From contig OX375874.1 of assembly GCA_947359465.1 (NCBI GenBank), forward strand, positions 87,907,672 to 87,971,671: 64,000 bases of DNA, in the 5' to 3' direction. The notes below the pieces were generated by a model. It did no database searches. It saw only the letters and a list, made by a program, of their open reading frames with translations, and was not told the origin of the DNA. This stretch comes from Metellina segmentata. Taxonomy: Eukaryota; Arthropoda; Arachnida; Araneae; Tetragnathidae. This document shows positions 31,240 to 43,273 of this stretch, piece by piece (the first letter of the stretch is position 1; each line of letters opens with the position of its first letter). Made by a program: the position numbers and the translations under genes.

Positions 31240-31560
31240 TGGCTGGTTGTTTTGAAGTTTTATGGCACAAGTGCCATATTTAGGCCATGCTGTTCCAGAC
31301 ACAAGTTTGGAGTCTAGTACTTGTCAAGTCTAGTACTTGATATACAATATCAAGTACTAGACACACACAATGAAAGTTTTGCTGACACAGGTGAGAGAAA
31401 TACATCCAGGGAGGAAAGCAACTGACAGGAATCGAAGCTGCGACAACTGCAACTCGAAGGTTGCTAGCGCAGTGGACATACCCACTGATCCACGACGACC
31501 GCCTTTAGACGTCAGAGGTGGTAACATTAAAAAAATATATTTAGAAACTTTTTTGGTCAA
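31240..31560 (-). repeat. SINE-like family T relative with tRNA-type promoter boxes
   Basis: On the minus strand, TGGATCAGTGGGTATG (31474-31489 region) fits a pol III A box and GCTTCGATTCC (31428-31438) a B box, about 45 bp apart. The plus-strand left part, TGGCACAAGTGCCATATTTAG and TTCCAGACACAAG, matches the repeats at 6025 and 6410. A perfect hairpin lies inside at 31328-31362. Confidence 0.6.
31328..31362. repeat. Perfect 16-bp hairpin with 3-nt loop
   Basis: GTCTAGTACTTGATAT, ACA, then ATATCAAGTACTAGAC. A further GTCTAGTACTTG copy precedes it by 16 bp. Confidence 0.95.
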
Positions 31561-33060
31561 TTAGAATATTGTTCGATTAGCTTTACATCCATCCATCTTC
31601 TAATGAAATAGACGGAGTGCGTACGAGTATACTTTGTGCTATTTCCTCCAGTCGCTCAGTTTAAAGATTTATCACGAGGATGTGAGAAAAATATGAATCC
31701 TGAGGTGGAACAATTTATTGATGGGTTACAGTGATAATCCAGAGTGATTAGAAACACAAGTCTACCCTTCGATCGGCACAAGCTGAATCACAAGTCCACG
31801 TGACTTACCCTTCTGAGATTTTACGATTGTGACTGCCAATATGCTCTGTCTGTTTCATCAGAAAGTCGATGTTCACACCAACTTTTATGCTTCAGCGCAA
31901 ATTATTTGTACGAAGGCGTGGAATTATGACTTTAGAGCCAAGGCCTCTGTTCGTATATATATTGTTATATATACGTATATATATTTGTTGCAAATAGATA
32001 CGTTTTAATTACACTGTTCGTGTTCATATATTGCAAACGAAAAAAATCCATACTATTTAAAATAGGGATAAAATTTATTACAAATACAAAATATTATAAT
32101 TTAACACCCTGATTGGCTTTATCAAATGCACAAGTGGCAAGACCTTCAATCGGGAAACAACTCTCGGAAAAACAATTCTCAATCCGAAGTTCACACATAC
32201 AAATAAAACGGAATTAGATATCGATTGATCTACTTGTCTAATAATGAATTCAGTCAAGGAATATTTGATACGAATGGTTCTCACTACTCTATATACATAC
32301 CACACATCTCACTCTCCAAACTTCCGAACCAAATCAACGTGAGGTCCCGGGAGCAGAAAGTGCTTAAAACTTGAACAAAGTTTTTGCAGAACAATTTTCC
32401 CTTAATTTTATCAAAATTGTGGCCGATTTTTTTAAAAATCATAAGCTACGATGTTCTGCAATGCAAAACTCACTCCTTGACACAACGTTTTTTCGTTTCT
32501 AGCTACGGAACAGCCTCACTACACCGCTCAAATTTCCCCAAACACTTCATAAATAACACAATCTTCTATATCAATGACAAAATATATTTAACTTCAAAAG
32601 TTATCGATAGAATTGCAAATTTTGGAAGCATGCCTTGGTTTTAATCAAAGTAAGTTAATTAATTTTGATGTTTTATTATAAATATGTTTTACGTCTGTTT
32701 TTGATTTTACTGCAGTTTTCAAAATTTGGACAAAATGTCTGCAGAACAATTGCAATTGCTTGGAGTTGCATTGCAGAACACTGAATATAATTCTGCACCT
32801 GGGGTGAAGACAATACAGATTTAACGGCACCAGCCAATCATAGACGTTGGTCTTTGGATTGATCAAGTTTTGCAACTCTGGCTGCTAATACGCTTCTCTA
32901 TCGACTGGGATTTCACGTTCCCTTTCTTGGGAAGACAAGTCTTCGCGTCATGGAAAATACTGATAAAAATCATGTAGAAATATTAAAAGTTTAAAATCTT
33001 ATGGGGCCGCATTAGTAGCTCTTCAGGACCATGGGTTGGACACCCCGGAGTATCTAAGTA
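31561..33060. other. AT-rich DNA, no gene recognised
   Basis: A TA-rich patch lies at 31955-31990. A fragment resembling the distal part of retroposon S (CTCACTCTCCAAACTTCCGA) is at 32305-32345. GCATTGCAGAACA occurs near 32450 (inverted) and 32765, hinting at an old inverted-repeat element. No coding signal. Confidence 0.4.
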
Positions 33061-33630
33061 CACTACCCTACAATAATGGACCGGACGGCAAGATGTGATG
33101 GTATGAGGGAAATAATACATGCTTTAATTGGGGGATGGTCCCCCACGTTTTGCAATTACACTAGCAACCCTTCTGGGCATACTTTCAACAAGATTTTGAT
33201 ACACAGCTATGGGTATTTGTGTCCATTCCTGTTACAAGAATGTCACAAACTCAGCAGTAGATTTCGGACGTGGTTCCCTGGTCCGTAATCGTCACTCTAA
33301 TTCGACCCACAAATGTTCTAGGGGGTTTAGGTCGGTATATTGAGCAGGAAAGAGAAGACGTTTTACATCCATATCGTGATACCACTGGTTGACAGAGGCT
33401 GCAACATGACATGCAGCGTTGTCGTCTTGAAGTAACATTCGTCCATTCCATACAAGTGCCACAGCGTAGGTAGAACCTGATTGTACAAAATGTTCATGTA
33501 GGCGTCGGCGTTCAACTGACCAGGAACAACATGCAAAGGTCCCAGGCCATACCAGGAAAAACACCCCCAAAGAAGTAGTCGGATTTTATGCAAATCCGCT
33601 GGCGTCCGGTCCATTATTGTAAGGTAGTGG
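33061..33630 (-). pseudogene. Tc1-like element, deletion derivative, TA-flanked
   Basis: Left end TA-CACTACCCTACAATAATGG; the right end reads the same inverted and is followed by TA. The minus strand encodes [48 protein letters not shown], and then in a shifted frame [16 protein letters not shown] and DLNPLEHLW. Those are the second Asp and the Glu regions of a DD34E transposase. The N-terminal DNA-binding domain is deleted, and the coding sequence abuts the terminal repeat. It is the clearest of the three family copies. Confidence 0.85.
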
Positions 33631-34500
33631 TATATCGAATCCCCCAACTTGACACTTCATTTTGAGAAAGTACATTACTCCCGATTCCCCCGATGAAATC
33701 CCCCATTACATAATCTGATCGAACACATTATAAAAAGAGGTTTAATTTCACGAAGATTGCTTTATTTATGTGCACTCACGGAGAGAAAAGCGCATTTATA
33801 CCGGACCCCCACCAACTCGTTAACACACTCCCCTCCGTACATCCAACGCACAAAGACGAAGACTCAAGACACCTCGCGAGGTGCTTAAGATTACGAAGCT
33901 CGTTTAAGAAAGTAGATTTCGGGATAGTGCGAAAAGCACTCCTCGGAGGATTTCAAAAACTCATTAAGGCGAAATGAAGTTAAAATCCTCCCTTTTGCAT
34001 ATTTAGAGCTTTGGAAGGCCAAGCTGCTTCTCCTAATCCCCGAATCATCTATCTAATTTCCCCTCTATCGAGCTGAAAAAGTGCCAGAATTGCATATTCA
34101 ACGCCAACTGGCTCCTTCATTCCCCCTTACCTATCAGTCAAAATCATGACAGGTTATCACTTCGCATTTGCATAATGATCCGTCTTCGAAGGGGGAGGAA
34201 GATCTTCTTTGAGGGGGAGGGAAGTCTTGAAGGTCATTACGTGCTGGGGGTGGGGGTGACTTTAATTTCGGGTCTTCCTCCGATCTTTTGTCTCTGAGGA
34301 ACTCCTGGTGAGTGGGGGGAGGAAAATTATGAAGTCTGAGTTCGGTGTGCCTTTTAAATGAAAGGAATAAAATCAGAGAGATTGCTGTTGTGGTTAAGCG
34401 GCTTTTAAGTCGCGTTGGAACGAGCAGGCTGTCACAGTAACTGTGCTTTTATGGTAATGAAGTGCTAGGTGTTTAATGTTAAACTATTATATCAATCTCC
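33631..34500. other. Unique block, purine-rich, possible regulatory DNA (33.7-34.35 kb)
   Basis: Repeat-free, GC-richer sequence with motifs such as ATTTGCATAATG (POU octamer-like), GGGGGAGGAAGATC and GGGGGAGGGAAGTC. Coding frames are short. I infer possible conserved non-coding DNA from its texture only. Confidence 0.3.
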
Positions 34501-34519
34501 GTACTTTTTGCTTGTAATT

Positions 34520-35000
34520 TTGAGTTTCGCTGACTTTTATGTCCATCTCTAGCTTTGAACATTTTATTTCTGGAGTTATGTCAAAGCGATAATTTTATTT
34601 GTTTCCAAAAGTCAATGCATTAAAGTAAGGAATGTGTTAAAAATTGGTTGTTGATAAAAAAAGGCGTCTTTAAATACATAAATATATGTTTTAAACTCTT
34701 ATATTGCTTGTAGTTTTGAGTTTTACTGACTTTTGTGTCCATCTTTAGCTTTGAAAATTTAATTTTTGAAGTTATGTTAAAGCTATAATTTTATTTGTGC
34801 TTTCAATAATATCAATAGTCAATGCAATAAAGTAAGGAATGTGATAACAATAGGTTGTTGATAACTGGAGTTATGTTGAAGAGATAATTTCATTTGTTTC
34901 CAAAAATCGATGTTATAAGTGAGGAATGTGATAAAATTGGTTTTTGATAAAAAAAGCGTCTTTAAATTGATAAATATATGTTTTAAACACTTAAATTATT
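34520..35000. repeat. Tandem repeat, 3 degenerate units (about 150-200 bp)
   Basis: TTTTGAGTTT(C/T)(G/A)CTGACTTTT recurs at about 34520 and 34715. GGAGTTATGT-AAGC/GA-ATAATTT recurs at about 34573, 34768 and 34866. GATAAATATATGTTTTAAAC ends units at about 34700 and 35000. Confidence 0.8.
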
Positions 35001-35157
35001 CTCTGAAAAGAATATATTGGACTTTTGCTTTAGGATGGATGAATAAAAGTGTAAAAAACATCAAAACAAAGTAAAATATTTTAATCTGTAATTTAACAAT
35101 TAAAAAAAATTCTTTTTAACATTTAATTTTTGTATGGGAATTATTTTATCAACATGC

Positions 35158-35410
35158 CGACCAACCGGTCTAGTGGTCAAGGTGTTGTTCGGAAGGTTCT
35201 TGGTTCAAATCCGGGTCAGGGCATGGATGTAATTTGAGCTGTCCTTTGTTAGGGACAATGATGGTCCACCCACTGGGTGCCCCTTCACAAGTAACCATCA
35301 CTTCTGGCCTTGAATAATGACTTCGGTCAATTCTGTACTGCATTGTATTATGTATTGTATTTGTCTTTGCAATCTGTACCCAGCCTTGCCACACATTGGA
35401 AATAAAAAAA
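35158..35410 (+). mobile_element. tRNA-type SINE (family A), full-length copy with A tail
   Basis: The head is CCGACCAACCGGTCTAGTGG; A box GGTCTAGTGGTCAAGG; B box GGTTCAAATCC 30-40 bp later. The body has GAGCTGTCCTTTGTTAGGGA, CCACCCACTGGGTGCC and ACCATCACTTCTGGCC. The tail has CACATTGGAAATAAA followed by A10. This is the classic pol III SINE layout. Confidence 0.88.
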
Positions 35411-36461
35411 AAACATTTTATTAAAATAAAAAAAAAATATTTTCAGTTAGATCATTACATAATAGGTCACAAGTCTGTGACACTGTCGACAAAATGAAAA
35501 TTAAAAATTCATGCATTTTAATTTATTAAATGAAATCTTCAATGGGGTTTTGAAAACCATTTTAAAACTTCATTTCTTCGTAAATAATATAATATAATGA
35601 GAAGGGGATATTCTAATTCATACATTGTATGAACTTCAGAAATAATGTAAATGATTTTTATACAGGACGTTTCACCTCAGAAACACTACCGCCATATAAT
35701 TTAGCTTGGCAATAAATTCTCACATGCTCATTCGGAATGATTTTAACGAACGAAACTCATTATCTCATGGAGAAATTCGCATAAATAACCTATCAAAATT
35801 AGCAAATGTTTAAGAATGACTTAGTCATTAAAATGACTGTTGAATATCTCATGTTTCAGAAGCTGCACAAAGACTAGCATCAGATAACTTTTACTTCGAA
35901 AACTCAGCAACCCATCAAGAGTGTAACAAGAACTCCAAATAATTTCGCGCGCTCGCGCTGATTTTCCCCATCAACAGATTAAATCAAACCAGTCCATAGA
36001 AAGGAATCTGGGGCCTGCTAATGAGCTGATAAAGCAAGCCCCTTCCTCCTGTATATGAACTACACACCTTCAATCCTTTTAATACCGCTGATTGAAAAAG
36101 GGACAAGCCCACGCTCTGTAAGTAGAGATCAAATGGGGAACAAGGCTCACAGAAGGCGTTCTTTTATCCTGATGGACGGGTGCTCAATTAACGTAAGTGC
36201 GCCTTTAATCTCGCCAACGGCGTCATTTCCATCACAATGACACCTACCCTCGTCACCCGGTTGTCTCGCTCATAAAATGCAAGACTAACCGAAAATGGCG
36301 CTGTGGTGTACAATGTTTTTCGCATGGGGAAGGGAACGGAGGAGTGTAACAGCGAATATAAAAGATAATGCGCTTTTTATGGAAGGAATTGGTTGCGTTG
36401 TCTGATTTAGGGGTAATGTGGACGTGCTTTTTAAGCTAGGAGAAATAGAAAATTAAAAAGA
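35411..36461. other. Unique DNA; 36.0-36.4 kb GC-richer, possible regulatory block
   Basis: 35.4-35.9 kb is AT-rich with nothing recognised. 36000-36370 is compositionally distinct (CTGCTAATGAGCTGATAAAG, CCTTTAATCTCGCCAACGG, AAAATGGCGCTGTGGTG), repeat-free, and contains GATA and homeodomain-like sites. No coding signal. Confidence 0.3.
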
Positions 36462-36968
36462 AAGCAAACCAGTGTTACTATTCGAATGTTCGGGTGTTAG
36501 TATTATAGAATTTGGGTGTAAACAAGCCAACTAGACGGTCTGCGAAGATTTTACTTTTGTGAAGTACTCTCGCATGATCTTTATCTGGGTTATCTTCAAA
36601 TGTAGTTTATCTCGTTTTGGTAACGTTTGGCATTTAATCTAATTGTTGATCAATGAAGTATCATGTATAAGTTTGGAATTTGTTCTTTGAAATTTTTATT
36701 AGAGTTATGCTGAAATCGAGTGAAAGAAAGCAAATCAATGTTACTATTAGAGGGGATTTCGGTGTAAACAAGCAAAACAGACGGTCTGCGAAGATTTTAT
36801 TTTGATGTAGTACTCTCGCATGATTTTTATCTGGGTTATCTTCAAATGCAGTTTTTCACCGTTTTGGTAATGTTTGGCATTTATCTAATTGTTGATCAAT
36901 GAACTAGCATGTATAAGTTCGGAATTTGTTCTTTGAAATTTTTATTAGAGACATGCTGAAATCGAGTT
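36462..36968. repeat. Tandem duplication, 2 units of about 250 bp
   Basis: GACGGTCTGCGAAGATTTTA, CTCTCGCATGAT-TTTATCTGG and CTAATTGTTGATCAATGAA each occur once per unit (near 36535/36780, 36568/36813, 36640/36885). Confidence 0.92.
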
Positions 36969-37284
36969 TGAAAAACCAGCCAAGTGACGTTACGTTCTAA
37001 GTCGTACTGGAAACACATATTGCCTCTAGGTATATTTAGCTTGTTAGATACAACGATACAACTAAAACAACTTAATTTATCTATATATTCTACTTCAATA
37101 AATACAAACCTAACATTCCCAACTTAATACTTACGAAGGTAATGGGAGGTATAGTTACAAAGGTAATACTTACAAAAGTATAGACAAAGATAAAGATTGA
37201 AACTCCTAGCAAAAGCCTCAGTTGCACATGATCCTCCAAGAGCTATAGCTGTAGCTTATTTTCTTGTTCACATTTCTATCAACT
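36969..37284. other. Unique AT-rich DNA
   Basis: Nothing recognised. Confidence 0.4.
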
Positions 37285-37838
37285 GGACTAGTTAGACTAT
37301 AACTGACTCTACTTACTTTCAAACACGACAGGAACCAACCACAATAGCTGTCCAGATTTTACGGATATCGTAGTGAATAATACCACTGATAAAAGTTTCA
37401 CATTTTATTTTTGTTACCAAATGAACTTGTCAGACTACAACTGACTCTACTTACTTTCAAACATGACAGGAACCAACTACAATAACTGGCCAGATTTTAG
37501 GGATTGATAGTAGTGAATAATGCCACTGATAGAGTTTCACATTTTATTGTTGTTACTAAATGAACTTGTCAGACTACAACTGATTCTACTTACTTTCAAA
37601 CATGACAGGAACCAACTACAATAGCTGGTCAGATTTTAGGGATTGATAGTAGTGAATAATGCCACTGATAGAGTTTCAGATTTTATTTTTGCCACCAAAT
37701 GAACTTGTCAGACTACAACTGACTCTACTTACTTTCAAACATGACAGGAACCAACTATAATAGTTGCCCTGATTTTACTGACATCATAGTGAATAATACC
37801 ACTTCTAGAGTTTCACATTTTATTTCTGTTTCTAGACT
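37285..37838. repeat. Tandem repeat, 4 units of about 139 bp
   Basis: CTGACTCTACTTACTTTCAA starts at about 37303, 37441, 37580 (one mismatch) and 37719. Each unit also has CAGGAACCAACTA and AGAGTTTCACATTTTATT. Confidence 0.95.
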
Positions 37839-40028
37839 ACAGGGATATCCAAATCAAATAAGAGGTGCTTAGAGCTCTATGTAGGGAAACCTACCAGGTA
37901 AATAGCAACCAAATTTTGTATGCATACTTTCGTGAGTCTGCCACTACGATTTCTATGGGAAAATAAGCTCTAATTTCGGCCACTGTGTGGAAATTTGGGG
38001 CTGCGATTCGGCTAATTTGTATATTATAGAACTTATCTAACATCCTGCGTCTAAATGAGTCACCAAGCACTTCTTCCTAACTGTTGATTAGCTTAGTGTC
38101 TTGAAACTCACCTTATCAGATCGCGTGTTGTTAAACTCTTCTATCAAGGAAACAGTAATGCTTCTGCTATACTTAAGGTATTAGTATTGGTATTGATCTC
38201 TCGACATAACGGGCTATGCTATACTTAAGAAATTTAGTCAGGCTTACTTTGAGGTCCAATGACAATTTCTGGTAGGTCTGGTGTAGGATAAAAAATATTT
38301 TCAGTTTCAACAACTTAAGATGCAAGTACACACTAGAAGTTTAAAAAAAAAATTTAACTTTAAAAATCCAGTTTTTTCAGAGTAGGTCATTGGTTTATAC
38401 TTAAAACCACATCACTGAGAGTAAAATCATATTAAACTAATTATTGATTAGTTAATTAAAATCTAATGTTCTAATTAGCCTGTTTTTTGAACAGTGATAT
38501 CTCAAATTCTAATTTGCCTAGAAAGACAATTCTAGTTGGAAATTATTTCTGATATTATTCATGTTTTGACCCTTAATCAAGTTGCTAGATAGAAAATGTT
38601 TTCTGTTACAACTTTTTTCGCCAAGAATGCATAAAAGAAATCAAGATTTTTTCCGGAAATTCATCATTTAGAAATCTCTTTAAAATTTATTTCTTAACTA
38701 ACGACTCTGATTAACGAAACATCCGTTGTATTATAATGATACAATAATAGATTAATTTATTGTTGAGTTATCGCTGTTTGAACATCCTATTGCAAAAACT
38801 TGTTTCTTTAGAAATTGAGTTTAAAGTTTTGGAAAGATGTGTGTTCATGGTGACAGCACCTAACAAAAACCTTTGTAATTAGAAAACTATTTCGAAAATT
38901 TGCAAGATCTTGGTATCGTTTGAAAGCTAAATAATTGAAAAATATTTTGAAGCAATAAAATAATTAGACTTTCTAGTGTGTACATACACCTTAAATATAT
39001 TGTTTATAAATAACTACATAACTTTAATTCTGTGCTTAGATGGCAAAATGTTATAAGTCAGTTTTCCCAAAAAATGGACTAAGTCATAATCTGGAGTCTG
39101 GTGTGTTAATGTTTAGAAGGTGGCAAGGTGGTTTAGAAGGTGGTTTCTTTCAATTTATGAGAAAACAAAGGTGGGAACATTGTAATAAATCTAAAACCAC
39201 AGAACCACATGTTGAATCTTGAATCTTAAAATTGCTGTCACGAAAAATTAAAAAAGTGACTTACAACATTTTGCAATATAAGCACAGAATTTAATTTAAT
39301 TCACACTAATTTTTATTGTCTGGTAAAAAAAAAGCAATCAAATCAGCAGACTTGAAATCTAAAATATCTCTTCAGGAAAAGACATCGAAACAAGCGATTT
39401 GAATCTTCCACCCACCTTTTTGCAACAACAAAGAGGTGATCCTCCCAAATGGATGTCCTTAATAAAACCTCCCCCTTCCGAAAGTTCTAATTTGCGAGCC
39501 GCAACTCCCTCCGGTTGTTACGGTACTCGGTTCCGCGAGGGGAGGAGGCTCAAGATGAAGAAGGGGGTTCCCTGTGTACGGAACCGCAGATACCGCGGAG
39601 CTTCCGACTTGTGGAGCTCGTCGCTAATCCCATTGCATTGTCTGAGAGGATTCCCAAATTGAAATTCATCGTCTCGAGCGGGGGAGATAGAGTTGGAAGG
39701 GCGGAAAAGAGCTGATCGATTTCAATCATTGCCAATTTCATAGAGACGGACGGGCAGCACCGCCTCATTGCAGGGGAACACGCGATCGTGGGGTTCCCGT
39801 GTCTCTCTCTCTCTCTTCTGTCTCACGGGCTTGTTGGGGACGTTCGGCAATTGTCGTGTGTTCCGTCTTGCGTGTCGACCGCCGCAGCTGCTGACGTAGG
39901 AAAAGAAAACCGTCCCAGAGTAGCTGCCAAAGAAAAGATCGAGTTTTGTTCCTCGGATGTCGTACCGCGTTGTTCTGTAACTACACTTTTCTTTACAGGG
40001 CATGGCCCATTCCCATCCTACCTAACGA
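37839..40028. other. Unique DNA; 39.38-40.0 kb GC-rich
   Basis: 37.8-39.35 kb is AT-rich with no gene recognised. 39380-40000 is the most GC-rich part of the right half (GATACCGCGGAGCTTCCGAC, GACCGCCGCAGCTGCTGACG) with several CpGs. Overlapping frames on both strands (39399-40003) give no family signal. It may be a promoter or untranslated exon; a pyrimidine tract and AG (TTTTCTTTACAG near 40000) look acceptor-like. Confidence 0.35.
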
Positions 40029-40491
40029 GGTTTAAGAAAATCAAGTCTGAAAACTGCTCGCGTGGTGAAACTGGCACACCTCTGCATTACATCACAGTTT
40101 TCCCCCTTACAGTCTTATGGCAGATGAGAACACCTGCCGACCACCTTAAAATTGCATCGTTCAGGAACATTGCATTTAACAAGGGCTCGAGGGTTAAAAT
40201 TATCAACATGGTGAGATAGATTGAAAATCATCAGGACTTGAATATCCTAAGAGACAAAGAAAAACGAACTTTTTATCACCTTGTATTTATATATATTTAA
40301 TGTAACCTAGTATAATGATTTAATGTAACTACTGTATAGCTGTAAAGATGTATATAATGTGCTCTAACATTCTGGGTAGACATGTCACCTCGGTGGCATG
40401 TTCTCTACTCATCCAACCACTTTTATTTAAACTGGTACAGTGTCTCATGACACTAGGCACGGGAGTGTGTGTTGGTATTAGTTAGTTGTTT
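40029..40491 (+). mobile_element. LINE-tail retroposon copy B (uninterrupted)
   Basis: It begins at GTTTAAGAAAATCAAGTC like copy A, encodes the same CPLT-less variant of the RT C-terminal tail (ENCSRGETGTPLHYITV; NKGSRVKIINMVR), then the 3' UTR with a short TATATATAT tract, AATGTAACCTAGTATAATGA and CACGGGAGTGTGTGTTGGT, ending in a TTAGTTAG tail. It provides the empty-site reference for the palindrome insertion in copy A. Confidence 0.85.
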
Positions 40492-40805
40492 ATAACTGTA
40501 GCAGTGCAAGGAGTCCCAAGGACAACGGTGTGGATGTTTTCACTGCGTCACCTCCTTCCCATCTGCACTCTGGGCCCCAGTGTCAACCGTCTACGAGGTA
40601 CCTGGCCATTAGCAACAACTAAACACATCTTGATGGACGAGGTATCGCGTCACTAGATAAACAGTCCAAATCTTGATGTATGGTACTTTTCATCGTTGGA
40701 AAAACTGACCAGATCTTGATTTCGTCGTCATAAAACATCTGCAATATCCTTATGATGATACATCTAGTCATTGGCAATCTTAATGAATGAGATATTTCAT
40801 CGACA
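40492..40805. other. Unique DNA with degenerate GATGACGA...ATCTTGAT repeat
   Basis: From 40620 onward, units such as ACCAGATCTTGATTTCGTCG and CTTGATGGACGAGGTATCGC resemble relic arrays near 1410 and 58435. Confidence 0.45.
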
Positions 40806-41945
40806 GCACTTGGAGGGTCAAGTAAGACGACAGGTTCAGGGACCGGAATTTCTGGTCTCTGTACTTCGTAAGGTTGCTGGTACAGGACCTCTCTTTACTC
40901 TCCGGTCCCAAGTAATAAGTAAGAAGACAAGCCCAGGGCGTCCAGTGTTGCGTTCTAGGGCATAGTACTAATAAAGATTAAAATTATATGACCCTCATAC
41001 TTACACTCCGGGTCCCAGTACAAAGTGAGGGAACGGTTCCAGATTCTCCACATCTGCAATACGGGTCTCGATGTTCATTGACGAGTCCAGAACCTCTACA
41101 TCAGTATTCCAGGTCCCAGTGCTACATAAGATGGCTAATCCAGGCTTTGCACTTAAGCATCCTGCTTCCAGCACAAAGGACCAGGACATTTGTAATCCGA
41201 ATTCAAGTATTAAGTAAGATGGTGGTCCCAGGTCCTACCTATTTGTACTCAGGACCCCAGTACTAAGATGACGGAGGCCTTCACATTTGAGATCCAGGCT
41301 CCAGTTCTCAGTAAAATGGCATATGCATGACCTTCACATTTGCACTCTTGATGCCAATACTAAGTAATATGACAGATCCAGGACTTTCACATTTGAAATC
41401 AAGACTCCTGTACTAGGTAAAATATGTGACATATTCATGGCCTTCAGATTTGCACTCTAGATCCCAATACTAAGTAAGATGACGTACCCAGGGCTTTCAC
41501 ATTTGGAATCAAGACTTCTGTACTAGGTACAATGACATATTCATGGCCTTCACATTTGCACTCTAGATCCCAATACTAAGTAATATGACGTATCCAGGGC
41601 TTTCACATTTGAAATCAAAACTTCTGTACTAGGTAAAATATGTGACATATTCATGGCCTTCAATTTTGCACTCTATATCCCAATACTAAGTAAGATGACG
41701 GGCCAAGGGCTTTCACATTTGGAATCAAGACTTCTGTACTAGGTACAATGACATATTCATGGCCTTCAGATTTGCACTCTAGGCCCGTTCTAAGTAAGAT
41801 AACGTCGTCATAAAACGACGTCTTAGGGTCCTAGGTTCTCCCCATCTGCACCCCAGGTCGCAGCATTAAGTAAGATGGCAGGTCCAGGGTTTCCACATTT
41901 ATATAATTCGGGTCTTAGTACTAAGAAAGATGACGTTCCCCGGGG
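40806..41945. repeat. Minisatellite, about 60-bp units in a higher-order pattern of about 120 bp
   Basis: Units of the form TTCACATTTGCACTCTAGAT-CCCAATACTAAGTAAGATGAC. From 41290 to 41790 they alternate with TTCACATTTGAAATCAAGAC-TTCTGTACTAGGTA, giving a two-unit higher-order repeat. The left part is more diverged. Confidence 0.9.
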
Positions 41946-42099
41946 CTTCGCATTTGTACTCGTTAAATTCTCCCAGCTTAGGTAACTGGCATCTAATTAG
42001 CAGTTTCGTAGATGCGTTGGTGATATAGATAAAATTCAGTAATTATTGTAAGCAGTATATGGAAATGCTAGAATTATTTTATGTAAATCACCAGCTTTA

Positions 42100-42330
42100 T
42101 TACTTACTAGTTTTCATCCAAGAGTTTGCTGCATCAGACAAACCAAGTCGCGCCTGTTTCCTTAACAATTCCGTTGTGTCGTTAAACAGCTTTTTGAGCT
42201 TTGTCTTCTTCTCGTGCTTGTGTTCTTTCCTTTTCTTGCCATTGCTTGACTCGTGTGAGCTTTTGACGTTATTCGAGTGTGATAACAAATTAGTCTTTTG
42301 TACAGTTCTAAGGGCACGTGATATATCGAG
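42100..42330 (-). CDS. Possible exon or repeat-encoded basic peptide, unknown family
   Basis: The minus-strand frame is open for 76 codons from a good splice acceptor (pyrimidine tract and TTTTCAG at 42331) to a stop. It reads LDISRALRTV, HSNNVKSSHESSNGKKRKEH, KHEKKTKLKKLFNDTTELLR, KQARLGLSDAANSW. The block KLF-D--LLRKQ-R recurs on the same strand at 52234-52338, and a third, weaker likeness is near 52540-52600. Either a host exon with paralogous relics or an uncharacterised mobile-element family. No domain is recognised beyond a lysine-rich, probably coiled segment. Confidence 0.35.
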   Translation of the reverse strand, partial: LDISRALRTVQKTNLLSHSNNVKSSHESSNGKKRKEHKHEKKTKLKKLFNDTTELLRKQARLGLSDAANSWMKTSK

Positions 42331-42447
42331 CTGAAAATAATTACGTTGACCTAAAAATTCTAAATAGAATAGGCTGTGCCAATTTCATGTTGCCCAGAGT
42401 TCAACGTCAGGAATTTTTGCTGTTTCACACAAACAAGTGATCTATAC

Positions 42448-43273
42448 GCTATAACGAAATAAATCGACGCACCAAGAAGGAGTTGTCTGATTGCGATAAA
42501 AATTGGTGGATGTGAAGAATATAAATAGAAAAACAAACGATTAGAATTTCAGAACAATAATTGAGTGATTTATTTCAGAGTTTGACCGTTACAAAGGGGG
42601 GGTAGTCAATAAGGCGTTGGTCCACCTCTGGTCTGGATGCAAGCTGTCACACGGCGTGGCATAGACTGAAAAAGTTCCCGGATGGTGTCCTGCGGAATTT
42701 CTTGCCAAACTGTCTCCAACTGTCGGGTTAAATGGTCAACATTCCGGGATAATCCTTCCCATAATGTCCCAAATGTGTTCTATGGGGGAGAGATCAGGAG
42801 ATCTAGCTGGCCAAGGAATGGTTGGGTAAGCTTGAAGGCAATTCATAGAAACACGTGCCGTATGCGTGCCATTGTCGTGTTATGCCACACGTGCTATTGT
42901 CTTGTTGAAAAGTAAGTCCGGGCTGTGTCGCATAAGGAACGTTAACACAACCAGTCATAGAATGTCGTCTACGTACTGCTGTGCTGTAAATGTGCCACAA
43001 ATGACTACCAAAGGGGTACGACTATCAAAGAAGATGGAATCCCAGACCATAGCACCTTGTTGTGGGCATGTGCGACGTGTGATAGTAAGGGCAGGATCCC
43101 CACGTTGCCCAGGACGTCACCAGAAACGTCTGCGGTTGTCTTCAGGACACTGTTGGAAACGAGACTTGTCACTTAAGTCTATACGTCTCCAGTCAGCTTC
43201 GTTTTAAGTTGATCATGCCCGGAATCACTGTAATTCTGCACCTTTTTGGTGCGTCGATTTTTTGTTATAGAGT
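42448..43273 (-). pseudogene. Tc1-like element of a second family, internally deleted
   Basis: Inverted ends CTATAACGAAATAAATCGACG (shown to 21 only in part: ATCGACGCACCAA core) on both sides, next to TA. The minus strand keeps transposase C-terminal pieces: DLSPIEHIWD-type Glu region (from CCCATAGAACACATTTGGGA), an SWQ/WQEIPQDTIRELF stretch and MPRRVTACIQTRGGPT. Upstream pieces of the Asp region are scrambled. It differs in sequence from the other Tc1 family of this window. Confidence 0.75.

Noticed and set aside
35158..35240. Functional tRNA gene
   Set aside because: A and B boxes are present but the acceptor stem and cloverleaf are not; the sequence continues as a SINE with an A tail.
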